Counted from the first letter of the stretch, positions 43,665 through 53,910 are shown. The stretch: DNA of 64,000 nt from Pikeienuella piscinae (GCF_011044155.1 NZ_CP049056.1:2666001-2730000), one strand, 5' to 3'. Numbers and translations are program-made. Notes: generated by a model from the letters alone, not told the origin.

Positions 43665-44900
43665 ATGGCACATCGCAACGGGAAAGAGGAGCGCAGATTT
43701 CAGCGTCCGCGCGCTTCGAAACCATCAACACTCCGTGAGTCCGCCGAGGTGAGCCGGATCGCCGCCGACCTCCTCGCCTGGTACGACAGGAATGCGCGGG
43801 TGCTGCCCTGGCGGACGCCGCCCGGCGCGGGCCCGGCCGATCCCTATCGCGTCTGGCTCTCGGAGATCATGCTGCAGCAGACGGTCGTCGCGACGGTGAA
43901 GCCCTATTTCGGCCGCTTCACGACGCTATGGCCGGATGTCGTCACGCTCGCCGCCGCACCGCGCGAGGCGGTGCTGGCGGAGTGGGCCGGGCTTGGCTAC
44001 TACGCGCGCGCCCGCAACCTTCACGCCTGCGCCGGGGTCGTCACCCGCGATCATGGCGGGCGGTTTCCGGATACCGTCGAGGGGCTGCTGACGTTGCCCG
44101 GGATCGGCCCCTACACCGCCGCCGCCATCGCCGCTATCGCATTCGATCGTCCGGTGGCGGCGATCGACGGCAATGTCGAGCGGGTCATGGCGCGGCTTCA
44201 CGCGATCAAGACGCCGCTTCCCGCCGCAAAACCGCGGATCCGCGCCGTCGCGGACGCGGCGGTCCCGGCGGAGCGACCCGGCGATTTCGCGCAGGCGCTG
44301 ATGGATCTTGGCGCGACGATCTGCGCGCCAAAGACGCCGCGCTGCGCCGAATGTCCGCTCGCTGGCGATTGCGCGGGCCGCTTGCGGGGCCTCGCGGCGA
44401 CGCTGCCGCGAAAAACGCCAAAGCCGCCGAAACCGGCGCGGACCAGCGCAGTCTATGCGCATTTTCGTAATGACGGCGCGATTCTGATCGAAACGCGGCC
44501 CGATTCGGGCCTTCTCGGCGGCATGATCGGCCTGCCGGGCCCGGACTGGACGAAACATCCGCCCACGCCCGAGACGATCGCCGCCGCCGCTCCCGGCGCC
44601 GCCGATTGGCAACGGGCTGAGACGGAAGCGCGCCATGTCTTCACCCATTTCAGCCTCACGCTCGGCGTGCTCGTCGCGACGGGACCAGCCTTGCAGGGGC
44701 GGCGTTACATGGCGTTCGAGGCGGCGCGCGCAGCGGCGCCGACAGTGATGCGCAAGGCGATGGAGATCGCCCGCGCCGGCCTCCGCGATGGGGCGCGCAT
44801 CACGGCTTCTGCGGGGGTGAAAAAAAACACCCCGCCGGATGAGGGCGGGGCGAGGTGGGGGCGCGCGGCGGGCCCCAGGCAAGATTTCGGAAAACTTTGA
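43665..44900 (+). CDS. mutY: Adenine DNA glycosylase MutY
   Basis: Removes adenine mispaired with 8-oxoguanine. Helix-hairpin-helix LPGIGPYTAAAIAAIAF, catalytic Asp in AAIDGNVERV, catalytic Glu in SEIMLQQTVV, and a [4Fe-4S] loop with the C-x6-C-x2-C-x5-C pattern (CAPKTPRCAECPLAGDC). The C-terminal Nudix-like 8-oxoG recognition domain follows (about 260-375). ATG 43665 gives 411 residues; GTG 43749 (VSRIAADLLAWYDRN) fits the usual family N-terminus better and leaves room for a promoter. The last 27 codons are read through the antisense ccrM terminator, and the stop directly abuts the ccrM stop. Confidence 0.94.
   Translation: MAHRNGKEERRFQRPRASKPSTLRESAEVSRIAADLLAWYDRNARVLPWRTPPGAGPADPYRVWLSEIMLQQTVVATVKPYFGRFTTLWPDVVTLAAAPREAVLAEWAGLGYYARARNLHACAGVVTRDHGGRFPDTVEGLLTLPGIGPYTAAAIAAIAFDRPVAAIDGNVERVMARLHAIKTPLPAAKPRIRAVADAAVPAERPGDFAQALMDLGATICAPKTPRCAECPLAGDCAGRLRGLAATLPRKTPKPPKPARTSAVYAHFRNDGAILIETRPDSGLLGGMIGLPGPDWTKHPPTPETIAAAAPGAADWQRAETEARHVFTHFSLTLGVLVATGPALQGRRYMAFEAARAAAPTVMRKAMEIARAGLRDGARITASAGVKKNTPPDEGGARWGRAAGPRQDFGKL
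44820..44850 (-). terminator. Intrinsic terminator of ccrM, antisense to the mutY 3' end
   Basis: On the minus strand a seven-pair GC stem (CCCCGCC and its complement at 44830-44836 and 44844-44850) is followed by GTG and eight consecutive T residues (A run at 44820-44827 on the plus strand). It lies 50 bases past the ccrM stop. This is a textbook rho-independent terminator, and it lies within the coding sequence of the convergent mutY. Confidence 0.85.
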
Positions 44901-46082
<1,182 letters not shown>

Positions 46083-46101
46083 AGGAAGTTGTTAGACGTT
46101 C

Positions 46102-46704
46102 TTAACGCAGCATATTGTGTATGGGACGAAAGCTCCGCCTATGATGTGGGGTGACGCCATGGGCGATCAGCGCCGCCCGATGCGCGGCGACGCCGTAACC
46201 GGCGTTGCTCTCCCACCCGTATTCCGGATGCGTTTCCGCCAGTGCGGCCATGATCCGGTCGCGCGTCACCTTGGCGACGATCGAGGCCGCGGCGATGGAA
46301 AGCGAGCGGGCGTCTCCCTTCACCACGGCTTCGGCCGGGCACGGCAGATCCGGCGGAAGACGGTTCCCGTCGATCAACGCGAAGGCGGGCGCCTCCGGCA
46401 GCGCGTCGACGGCGCGGCGCATCGCGAGGTATGTCGCATTGAGAATGTTGAGCCGGTCGATCTCCTCGACGCTGGCGATCCCCACGCCGATTCCGGCGAC
46501 CGGAGCAAGCGCCGCGAAGAGCGCCGCCCGCCGCCGGGCGGTGAGCTTCTTCGAATCGTTCAGCCCGGCGGGCGTCGACGACGGATCGAGAATCACGGCC
46601 GCGGCGACCACGGGCCCCGCCCAAGGGCCGCGTCCGGCCTCGTCAACGCCGGCGACCGGGACCGCTGCGGTGGCGCGCTCGAAACTGAAATCCGGGATCG
46701 TCAT
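46102..46704 (-). CDS. rnhB: Ribonuclease HII
   Basis: A 200-residue nuclease that cuts RNA in RNA-DNA hybrids and removes misincorporated ribonucleotides. The four acidic metal ligands are D21 and E22 (GVDEAGRGPWAGPVV), D112 (LIDGNRLP) and D131 (KGDARSLSIAAASIVAKV). C-terminal HPEYGWESNAGYG is the usual motif with a full-length end. Start at ATG 46704. It is divergent from lutA, with 87 bases between, and upstream of ccrM. Confidence 0.96.
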   Translation of the reverse strand: MTIPDFSFERATAAVPVAGVDEAGRGPWAGPVVAAAVILDPSSTPAGLNDSKKLTARRRAALFAALAPVAGIGVGIASVEEIDRLNILNATYLAMRRAVDALPEAPAFALIDGNRLPPDLPCPAEAVVKGDARSLSIAAASIVAKVTRDRIMAALAETHPEYGWESNAGYGVAAHRAALIAHGVTPHHRRSFRPIHNMLR

Positions 46705-46791
46705 CCCGCCCTCCTTCCCTCAGCGACGGAATTCCCCATGGAAAGCCGCGCCACCTTTCGATAAGCCGAATGAACCGCAAGGGGAGCCGAA

Positions 46792-47562
46792 ATGCCAGAA
46801 CCCGCCAGGCCGCGCGTCGCACTCTTCGTCACATGTCTCGTCGACATGTTCCGTCCGACCATCGGCTTCGCGGCGGTCGGGCTGCTGACCGAAGCGGGAT
46901 GCGAGGTCGTAGTGCCGGAGGCGCAGACCTGCTGCGGCCAGCCCGCCTATAATTCCGGCGACCGGGCGACGACACGGCGGATCGCGAAAGGCGTCATCGC
47001 AGCCTTCGAGGGCTATGACTATGTCGTCGGTCCATCCGGCAGCTGCATCGGCACGATCGTCAAGGACTATCCCGCGCTCTTTGACGATGAACCTGAATGG
47101 GCCGCGCGCGCGAAAGCGCTCGCGGCGCAATCATACGAGATCACCGCCTTTCTCACCGAGGTCATGAAATTCATCCCGACCGACATGCGCTTCGACGGTC
47201 GCGTGACCTACCATGACAGCTGCTCGGGCCTTCGCGGGCTCGGCGTTCACGATCAACCGCGCGCTCTGCTCGCGGCGGTCGAAGGGCTGGAGCTGATCGA
47301 GATGAAGGACGCGGACGTCTGTTGCGGGTTCGGGGGCGCGTTCTGCGTCAAGTATCCCGCCATCTCCAACAAGATGGTCTCGGACAAGACCGCGAACATC
47401 GCCGCGACAGGGGCGGAGACGCTGCTCGCCGGCGATCTCGGCTGCCTGATGAACATGGCCGGGAAGCTCTCACGCGAGGGGCGGCCGGTGAAGGCGCGCC
47501 ATGTCATCGAGGTTCTGGCGGGCATGAGCGACCGGCCCGCCATCGGGGAGAGCGAAGAATGA
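46792..47562 (+). CDS. lutA: L-lactate oxidation protein LutA/LldE (CCG-domain subunit)
   Basis: A 256-residue subunit of the LutABC complex, which oxidises L-lactate to pyruvate. The two CCG cysteine-rich motifs are EAQTCCGQPAYNSGD and DADVCCGFGGAFCVKYP, which ligate an iron-sulfur cofactor of heterodisulfide-reductase type. AAGGGGAG precedes ATG 46792. The stop overlaps the lutB start (ATGA). It is the first gene of the operon, divergent from rnhB. No lactate permease or GntR regulator is adjacent. Confidence 0.94.
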   Translation: MPEPARPRVALFVTCLVDMFRPTIGFAAVGLLTEAGCEVVVPEAQTCCGQPAYNSGDRATTRRIAKGVIAAFEGYDYVVGPSGSCIGTIVKDYPALFDDEPEWAARAKALAAQSYEITAFLTEVMKFIPTDMRFDGRVTYHDSCSGLRGLGVHDQPRALLAAVEGLELIEMKDADVCCGFGGAFCVKYPAISNKMVSDKTANIAATGAETLLAGDLGCLMNMAGKLSREGRPVKARHVIEVLAGMSDRPAIGESEE

Positions 47563-48998
47563 GCCTGCACGAGCCGACAACGCGGAACTTCAAGGCGAAT
47601 GTCCGTGAGGCGCTGGCCGACCCGAACCTACAAAAGGCGATGCGATCGACAGGAACCGGCTTCGTCGGCAAGCGGGCGACGGCGCGGGCCGGCGTTCCGG
47701 AGTTCGACGAGATCCGCGATGCGGCGCGCGACCTGAAAAACCACGTCCTCGGCCATCTCGACCTCTATCTGGAGCGCTATGAAGAGAAGGTGAACGCTGC
47801 TGGCGGTCACGTTCATTGGGCGGAAACCGCCGAGGACATGCGGAACATCGTTCTCGACATCTGCCGCAAGGCCGGGACGAAGACGGTCAACAAGGGCAAG
47901 ACGATGATCTCGGAGGAAGCCGGGATCAACGACTTTCTCGAAGAGAACGGGATCAAGCCGGTCGAGACGGATCTCGGCGAATACATCATCCAGCTTAGGG
48001 GCGAGGGGCCGAGCCACATCATCGCGCCGGCGATCCATGTGACGACGGACGAAATCGAGTCACTCTTTCGCGAACGGCACGAGCATCTCCCGAAAGACCG
48101 GAATCTCTCCGAGCTGTCCTCGATGCTGACCGAAGCAAGGACGATTCTTCGCCAGAAATATTTCGAGGCGGAGGTCGGCATCACCGGCGCCAACATGTTG
48201 ATCGCGGAGACCGGCCAGTCGGTGATTGTGACTAACGAGGGCAACGGCGATCTTTCCCAGTCATTGCCGAAGGTCCATATCGTGCTCGCGTCGCTTGAGA
48301 AGATCGTCCCGACGCTGGAGGACGCGGCGACCGTGCTGCGGGTGCTGGCGCGGTCCGCCACCGGGCAGGAGATGTCGGTCTACACCACGTTCTCTTCCGG
48401 GCCGCGCCGGGCGGAGGACCCGGACGGGCCGGAGGAGTATCACGTCGTCCTGCTGGACAATGGCCGGAGCGAAATGATCGGCACCGAGTTTCAGGACATG
48501 CTGCGCTGCATCCGTTGCGGCGCCTGCATGAACCACTGCCCGGTCTACCAGGCGGTCGGCGGGCACGCCTATGGCTGGGTCTATCCCGGACCGATGGGCG
48601 CGGTGCTGACCCCGTCGCTGATCGGCGTGGAGGAAGGCGGCATGTTGCCGAACGCCTCCACCTTCTGCGGGCGCTGCGAGGCGGTCTGCCCGATGCGGAT
48701 CCCGCTGCCGAAGATGATGCGCCACTGGCGCGAGCGGGAGTTCGAGCGCAATCTCTCGCCTGCGGCCACGCGCTACGGGCTTCGGTTCTGGGCCTGGTTC
48801 GCGGCGCGCCCCGGGCTATACCGCGCTGCGACGCGCGCAGGGATGGCGGCGTTGAAGCTGATGGGCGGCAAGCGGCGGCGCTTCCGACGTCTGCCGCTCG
48901 CCGGCGGCTGGACCGAACATCGGGATTTTCCTGCGCCCGAAGGCAAGACATTCATGGCCGCATGGGCCGAAGCCCAGCGCATCAAGGAATCGCAATGA
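47559..48998 (+). CDS. lutB: L-lactate oxidation iron-sulfur protein LutB
   Basis: A 479-residue iron-sulfur subunit. The N-terminal LUD domain (about residues 60-290; KTVNKGKTMISEE, TGANMLIAETGQSVIVTNEG) is followed by two [4Fe-4S] motifs, CIRCGACMNHCPVY and CGRCEAVCPMRIPLP, the second shorter than a canonical ferredoxin motif, as is usual in LutB. A C-terminal extension ends AEAQRIKESQ. ATG 47559 overlaps lutA; the stop overlaps the lutC start. The open frame upstream of ATG 47559 lies within lutA. Confidence 0.94.
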   Translation: MSLHEPTTRNFKANVREALADPNLQKAMRSTGTGFVGKRATARAGVPEFDEIRDAARDLKNHVLGHLDLYLERYEEKVNAAGGHVHWAETAEDMRNIVLDICRKAGTKTVNKGKTMISEEAGINDFLEENGIKPVETDLGEYIIQLRGEGPSHIIAPAIHVTTDEIESLFRERHEHLPKDRNLSELSSMLTEARTILRQKYFEAEVGITGANMLIAETGQSVIVTNEGNGDLSQSLPKVHIVLASLEKIVPTLEDAATVLRVLARSATGQEMSVYTTFSSGPRRAEDPDGPEEYHVVLLDNGRSEMIGTEFQDMLRCIRCGACMNHCPVYQAVGGHAYGWVYPGPMGAVLTPSLIGVEEGGMLPNASTFCGRCEAVCPMRIPLPKMMRHWREREFERNLSPAATRYGLRFWAWFAARPGLYRAATRAGMAALKLMGGKRRRFRRLPLAGGWTEHRDFPAPEGKTFMAAWAEAQRIKESQ

Positions 48999-49663
48999 GC
49001 GCGCGCGAGCGGATACTGAACCGGCTTCGGGGCGCGCTGCGCGCAGATGGCGGACCGGGAGCGCGCGCGGCGGCTGTGGACACGCGGCTGGGTGCGCCGG
49101 TAGGCCGGGCGCCCCGACCGAGTCAAAGCCGCCGCGAGGGCGCCGCGCGAGTCGAGGAGTTCATGAAGCGCGCGACGGCGGCGGACGCGACAGTCAGTCG
49201 GATCGCAACCATGGAGGAGCTTCCCACGGCGCTTTCGCACGAATTGCGCCAGCGCAATCTTGGCCAGACGATACGCATGGGCGACGATCCGACGCTCGGC
49301 GCCCTCGACTGGTCCGACATGGACGTCAGCCGCGGACCGGGCCGCCTCGAAGAGCCGGCGACGCTCTCGACGGCTCCCTACGGGCTGGCGGAGACCGGCA
49401 CGCTCGCGCTCTGCTCTGGGCCGGACAACCCGGTGACGCTGACCTTTCTCGGTGAGACGCATTTCGTCGCGCTCCGCGCTTCGGACATCCACGCCGGGTT
49501 CGAGGAGCTTTTCGCGGCGCACCGCGCTTCCGGCCGCGACCCGCGAACGCTGAACTTCGTCACCGGTCCGTCGCGTTCGGCGGATATCGGTCAGGTTCTG
49601 CAACTCGGCGCGCACGGACCGGTCGCGCTTCATATCTTCGTGGTGGGTGATGAAGCTTCGTGA
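48995..49663 (+). CDS. lutC: L-lactate oxidation protein LutC
   Basis: A 222-residue LUD-domain protein, third component of LutABC. GLAETGTLALCSGPDNPVTL followed by FLGETHFVAL and the end segment FVTGPSRSADIGQVLQLGAH are the family signatures. ATG 48995 overlaps the lutB stop. LolA starts 43 bases later on the same strand, so read-through is possible. Confidence 0.93.
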   Translation: MSARERILNRLRGALRADGGPGARAAAVDTRLGAPVGRAPRPSQSRREGAARVEEFMKRATAADATVSRIATMEELPTALSHELRQRNLGQTIRMGDDPTLGALDWSDMDVSRGPGRLEEPATLSTAPYGLAETGTLALCSGPDNPVTLTFLGETHFVALRASDIHAGFEELFAAHRASGRDPRTLNFVTGPSRSADIGQVLQLGAHGPVALHIFVVGDEAS

Positions 49664-49706
49664 ACGGGCCTGTATTTCACCGCGAATCCAGCTTATATCG
49701 CAGGGC

Positions 49707-50318
49707 ATGAACAGACGCGCCCTAATTCTCGTCGGCCTCGCCCTTCCGTTTCTCGGTTTCGCTTCGCCGGCAGCGGCGCAGGATGCGCGGGAACTGGCGC
49801 GGATTTCCGCCTATCTCAATTCGATCACGACGCTCGCTGGTCATTTCGTCCAGATCGATCCGGACGGCATCCTCTCGGAAGGCAAGTTCTACATGTCGCG
49901 GCCGGGGCGGATTCGTTTCGAGTATGACGAGCCCAATCCGGCGTTGGTGGTCGCTGACGGAACCTGGGTCGGCGTCGTCGACAAGCGCTATGACCAGGTG
50001 AACCGCTATCCGCTGAACGAGACGCCGCTGAATCTGATCCTGCGCGCCGACGTCAACCTTGGGCGCGAAGGCGCGGTCGAGGGGATCGAGGTCGCCGACG
50101 GGCAGATGCGGGTGCGCGCGCGCGATCCCGATCATCCGGAGCGGGGTTCGATCACCATGATATTCGGCGCGAATCCTCTCGAGCTACGGCAGTGGATCAT
50201 CGACGACGCCCAGGGCGGCTCGACGACCGTGGCATTGAGCGACATGCGGGCGAATGTCGGGATCGACCCCTCGCAGTTCGTGATCCCGAAACGGGGCGGC
50301 CAGAAGGTGGACCGCTAG
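49707..50318 (+). CDS. lolA: Outer membrane lipoprotein carrier LolA
   Basis: A 203-residue periplasmic chaperone that carries lipoproteins from LolCDE to the outer membrane. The signal peptide ends at ASPAAA-QD (about residue 24). The LolA fold is shown by TLAGHFVQIDPDGILSEGKF, YMSRPGRIRFEYDEP and LVVADGTWVGVVDK. ATG 49707 follows CAGGG. In related genomes lolA commonly neighbours ftsK and xth; here xth is adjacent (convergent) but ftsK is 12 kb away. Confidence 0.93.
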   Translation: MNRRALILVGLALPFLGFASPAAAQDARELARISAYLNSITTLAGHFVQIDPDGILSEGKFYMSRPGRIRFEYDEPNPALVVADGTWVGVVDKRYDQVNRYPLNETPLNLILRADVNLGREGAVEGIEVADGQMRVRARDPDHPERGSITMIFGANPLELRQWIIDDAQGGSTTVALSDMRANVGIDPSQFVIPKRGGQKVDR

Positions 50319-50365
50319 AACCGCGCGGACCCGGCCCGCGCGAAACTGACGCGCTCTCCGTGACT

Positions 50366-51157
50366 TCAGATATCGAAAGTCGCAAAGACCGGCGCATGGT
50401 CTGAGGGCTTCTCCCAGCCCCTGACGGCGCGGAGCACGCGTGAGCCGCCGGCGCCCGGCGCAGGTGCAATGTCGGGGGTCGCCCAGACATGATCGAGCCG
50501 GCGTCCCTTGTCTGCAGCGTCCCAATCCTTCGCACGGTAAGACCACCAGGTGTAGAGTTGACCATCGCCATGATCGGCGCGGGTGACGTCGACCCAGCGC
50601 CCTGCGGCGCGGGCGCGCTCGAACGCGGCGACCTCGACCGGCGTGTGGCTGACGACTTTCAGAAGCTGCTTGTGAGACCAGACATCGTCCTCTCTGGGCG
50701 CGATGTTCAGATCCCCGACGAGGATCGCCGACGCTTTCGACGCCTCGCCCCAGCGCGTCAGATCATCGACGAAACGGAGCTTGTGGTCGAATTTCTCATT
50801 CACCGCCGGATCCGGTATATCACCGCCGGCCGGCAGGTAGACATTGTGGATCTCGACGCCGCTCTTCAAACGGCCCACGACGTGACGCGCGTCGCCTTTA
50901 CCGCCGAAATTTTGCGGGTCGACAGGATCGAGGGGCAGTTTCGAGAGGATAGCGACACCATTATAACCCTTGTCGCCGCGCGACAGCACATGCGTGTAGC
51001 CAAGTCCGGTGAAACCTTCGAGCGGAATTTTCTCCACCGGTGACTTGGTTTCCTGAAGGCAGAGAATATCCGGCGCTTCCTCTCTCAACAGGCGCAGGAC
51101 GATACCTTCGCGCAGGCGAACGGAGTTGATGTTCCAGGTGCAGACGGTGACGGGCAT
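50366..51157 (-). CDS. xth: Exodeoxyribonuclease III
   Basis: A 263-residue AP endonuclease/3'-5' exonuclease for base excision repair. Motifs: VCTWNINSVRLR at the N-terminus, LCLQETKS (metal-binding Glu), ILVGDLNIAPREDDVW (catalytic Asp and Asn) and SDHAPV at the end (catalytic Asp-His). Complete. It is convergent with lolA (47 bases apart) and lies about 245 bases downstream of the response regulator, which has its own terminator. Confidence 0.96.
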   Translation of the reverse strand: MPVTVCTWNINSVRLREGIVLRLLREEAPDILCLQETKSPVEKIPLEGFTGLGYTHVLSRGDKGYNGVAILSKLPLDPVDPQNFGGKGDARHVVGRLKSGVEIHNVYLPAGGDIPDPAVNEKFDHKLRFVDDLTRWGEASKASAILVGDLNIAPREDDVWSHKQLLKVVSHTPVEVAAFERARAAGRWVDVTRADHGDGQLYTWWSYRAKDWDAADKGRRLDHVWATPDIAPAPGAGGSRVLRAVRGWEKPSDHAPVFATFDI

Positions 51158-51223
51158 TGGCGATCCTTGTGCAAGGCCGCGAGAATGGCCGGGGCCGGCC
51201 CGTCACTCAAGGGGTCGGAACAG

Positions 51224-51258
51224 AAAAGCGCCCGGCGAGAGGGGGGTCGCCGGGCGCT
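51224..51258 (-). terminator. Intrinsic terminator of the response regulator gene
   Basis: A perfect 12-base stem (51227-51238 with 51247-51258; core GCGCCCGGCGA) around an eight-base loop, followed on the minus strand by TTTT. It lies about 145 bases after the response-regulator stop and about 70 bases before the xth start. Confidence 0.8.
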
Positions 51259-51402
51259 CGCCTATATTTCAAGGCGCTCCGGCGCCGAGGGTCAGCCCGG
51301 AGGTTTCAGCGAAACGTCGGGACGCGACGCTCCGCTTACTTCCGCTGAGATGGTGACCGGCGCGACGCGCTGCAAGCCCTTCGCCGGGCGCCCACGAAAA
51401 TG

Positions 51403-52089
51403 TCAGGAGGCGAGACGGTAACCCCCGCTTTCCGTCACCAGAAGCCGCGCATTCGATGGATCCGGTTCGATCTTCTGGCGGAGCCGGTAGATATGCGTCT
51501 CCAGCGTATGAGTAGTCACTCCGGCGTTATAGCCCCAGACCTCATGCAGAAGAACATCGCGGGCGACGACCTTGTCCGCGGCGCGGTAAAGAAACTTCAG
51601 GATGTTGGTTTCCTTCTCGGTCAGGCGGACCTTCCCGCCGTTCTCGTCGGTCAGCATCTTTACCGCCGGGCGGAAGCTATAGTGCCCGATGGAGAAGACC
51701 GCGTCCTCCGACTGTTCGTGCTGGCGAAGTTGCGCGCGAATACGGGCGAGAAGCACCGGAAACTTGAACGGCTTGGAGATGTAGTCGTTGGCTCCGGCGT
51801 CGAGACCGAGGATGGTGTCGGCGTCGCTGTCATGCCCGGTCAGCATTATCACTGGGCAGCGGATATTGGACTTGCGAAGCAGACGGCAAACCTCTCGTCC
51901 GTCCATATCGGGAAGGCCGACATCGAGGATGATCAGGTCGTGCACCTGCGCCTTGGAGCGGGCCACGCCATCGCCCCCGGTTTCAGCTTCGAAAACATCG
52001 AACTCCTCGGTGAGAACGAGTTGGTCGGCCAGCGCTTCGCGCAGGTCCGGATCGTCATCGATCAGCAATATCTTCTTGAGGGCGGTCAT
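51403..52089 (-). CDS. OmpR-family response regulator (CenR-like)
   Basis: A 228-residue two-component regulator. The receiver domain has acidic pocket D11-D12, phosphoacceptor D56 (LIILDVGLPDMDG), and the conserved Thr and Lys (MLTGHDSDA, SKPFKF). The winged helix ends EVWGYNAGVTTHTLETHIYR. The LDAGANDYISKPFKFPVLLA stretch and the very conserved C-terminus resemble the alphaproteobacterial envelope regulator CenR, offered as a possibility. AGGAG precedes ATG 52089. It is an orphan: no histidine kinase is adjacent. It is divergent from ribA and ends at a strong terminator. Confidence 0.92.
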   Translation of the reverse strand: MTALKKILLIDDDPDLREALADQLVLTEEFDVFEAETGGDGVARSKAQVHDLIILDVGLPDMDGREVCRLLRKSNIRCPVIMLTGHDSDADTILGLDAGANDYISKPFKFPVLLARIRAQLRQHEQSEDAVFSIGHYSFRPAVKMLTDENGGKVRLTEKETNILKFLYRAADKVVARDVLLHEVWGYNAGVTTHTLETHIYRLRQKIEPDPSNARLLVTESGGYRLAS

Positions 52090-52270
52090 CTTCCGTCTCC
52101 TGGCGTCGTCGGCGCGATCCTGCGCCCTTTTCATGGGAGATGTCATCGCGACCGGCCTCCGATCAAGCGTTCACGCGCGGGATCACGGACCTGTCAGCGC
52201 CGGGGCGGGATTGTTTCAACCCGGAGGCTGACTGATATAGGAACCTCCTGCGCAACATGGTGGATCGCTG

Positions 52271-53368
52271 ATGCTGAGCCTGACCCCGGAAGAGACTCTC
52301 GCCCGCGCGCGTGGCGATCTCAGGATCGGCGCACCGGTCGTCTTCACGGATGGCGACGCCGCCGCTGTCGCCGTCGCGACGGAGGTGCTGAGCGCGGAGA
52401 GGCTGGCGGCGCTTCGCAGCGCGGCGCCTGACGGGATCGAACTTGTGCTGACACGACGGCGCGCAGAGACGCTCAAGGCGCGCGCCTACGACGGCGATCT
52501 CGCGCGCATCGAGTTGCCTGCGGATTTCGGCATTCGGCGGATACAAGCGGCCGCTGATCCGGCGCTCGCGCTCGCGCATCCGATGATCGGACCTTTCATC
52601 GCCCGCCGCGAAGGATCGGCCGGACCGGAACGCATGGCGCTGCGGCTAGCCAAGGCGGCGCGACTTTTGCCGGCCGTCGTTGCGGCGCCGATACCGGCGG
52701 AGGCGGCGCGCGCGCTCGCCGCCAGCGAAATGCTGACCCTGATCGACGCGCCGGAGATGCGTGCGGTCGAGGCGATGGCGTTGGATCTGTCGTTGGTATC
52801 CTCGGGCAGAGTGCCGCTCGGCGTCGCCGAGGACGCCCGCGTTCACGTCTGGCGGCCCAGAAATGGCGAAGAGGAGCATTACGCCATCGAGATTGGCGCG
52901 CCGGACCGTGCGGCGCCGGTGCTGACGCGGCTCCACTCCGCCTGCTTCACCGGTGATCTGATCGGCTCGCTGAAGTGCGATTGCGGGCCGCAGTTGCGCG
53001 CCGCGCTCGGTCAGATTGGCGCAGAGGGGGCCGGGGTTCTGCTCTATCTCAATCAGGAGGGACGTGGAATCGGCCTCGCCAACAAGATGCGCGCCTATTC
53101 CCTGCAAGACGATGGATTCGACACCGTGGAGGCGAACCACCGCCTCGGATTTGAGGACGATGAACGGGATTTCCGGATCGGTACGGAAATTCTCCGCTCG
53201 ATGGGGTTCTCCAGGGTGCGGCTTCTGACCAACAACCCCGCCAAAGTCGCCGCGATGAACGCCGAGGGGCTACATGTCGTTGAACGCGCGCCTCTGATCG
53301 TTGGAAAGACGGCGCATAATCTCCGCTATCTAGCGACCAAGGCGCAGAAGAGCGGGCATCTCCTTTGA
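52271..53368 (+). CDS. ribA: GTP cyclohydrolase II with N-terminal extension
   Basis: The first committed enzyme of riboflavin synthesis, opening GTP. The catalytic domain is residues about 175-365, with zinc ligands C225, C236 and C238 (HSACFTGDLIGSLKCDCG), the YLNQEGRGIGLANK nucleotide loop and RLLTNNPAKVAAM. The first 170 residues are an extra domain in the position of a DHBP synthase but without the recognisable RibB active-site motifs, so it is probably degenerate or regulatory. The stop overlaps the start of the YkuD-fold gene. ATG 52271 follows a weak ribosome-binding site. Confidence 0.93.
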   Translation: MLSLTPEETLARARGDLRIGAPVVFTDGDAAAVAVATEVLSAERLAALRSAAPDGIELVLTRRRAETLKARAYDGDLARIELPADFGIRRIQAAADPALALAHPMIGPFIARREGSAGPERMALRLAKAARLLPAVVAAPIPAEAARALAASEMLTLIDAPEMRAVEAMALDLSLVSSGRVPLGVAEDARVHVWRPRNGEEEHYAIEIGAPDRAAPVLTRLHSACFTGDLIGSLKCDCGPQLRAALGQIGAEGAGVLLYLNQEGRGIGLANKMRAYSLQDDGFDTVEANHRLGFEDDERDFRIGTEILRSMGFSRVRLLTNNPAKVAAMNAEGLHVVERAPLIVGKTAHNLRYLATKAQKSGHLL

Positions 53369-53910
53369 AGGCCCGTTTCGAGGATCTTCTCATCACCTAC
53401 TGGGGGGCGCGCTTTCGCGGCCGGCGGTTTCCCAGCGCCATCGGCGCCCACGGCGTCGCCACCGACAAGCAGGAGGGCGATGGCGCGACGCCGAGCGGGG
53501 CGTTTCGGGTCGTCGGAGGGCTGTACCGGGCGGACAGGATGAACATTCCCAAGGGCGGGCCGATTTCGGCCGTGAGCCCCGGCGACATCTGGTCAGACGA
53601 CCCGCTGGACCCCGCCTACAATCGCCTGTCCCGTCGGGGGTCGCGCGGGTACGGACACGAGCGCATGCGACGAGGCGACGGACTCTACGATCTCGTTCTC
53701 TTCACAGATCACAATCAGCCGCCCGTCCCCGGCGCGGGCAGCGCGATCTTCCTGCATATCTGGCGCGCGCCGCGCGCACCGACGGCAGGCTGTGTCGCTT
53801 TTCGGAGACAGGATCTGCTCTGGATATGGGCGCGCTGGAACGCCCGCTCCAGGGTGATCATTCAGGACTGGGCGCGGTCGCCGAAAATTGCCGAACCTAC
53901 CCGAACATAG
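53365..53910 (+). CDS. YkuD-fold (L,D-transpeptidase-like) protein
   Basis: A 181-residue protein with the YkuD catalytic pattern: H131 in FLHIWRAP and C143 in TAGCVAF, with GATPSGAFRVV earlier. This is the family of L,D-transpeptidases and related hydrolases acting on peptidoglycan. No signal peptide is visible, so it may be cytoplasmic or the start may be wrong; TTG 53365 overlaps the ribA stop (TTGA), and I see no better start. Its 3' end overlaps the convergent yggS by 49 bases. Confidence 0.82.
   Translation: MKARFEDLLITYWGARFRGRRFPSAIGAHGVATDKQEGDGATPSGAFRVVGGLYRADRMNIPKGGPISAVSPGDIWSDDPLDPAYNRLSRRGSRGYGHERMRRGDGLYDLVLFTDHNQPPVPGAGSAIFLHIWRAPRAPTAGCVAFRRQDLLWIWARWNARSRVIIQDWARSPKIAEPTRT

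Noticed and set aside
46091-46105. Possible CtrA-binding site near the rnhB stop, upstream of ccrM (TTAA-N7-TAAC on the minus strand)
   Set aside because: Only six of eight consensus positions fit and one half overlaps the rnhB stop codon; too weak to annotate, though CtrA control of ccrM is known in Caulobacter.
50322-50342. CGCGCG repeats between lolA and xth
   Set aside because: Self-complementary, low-complexity GC sequence without a T-run; no support as a terminator.
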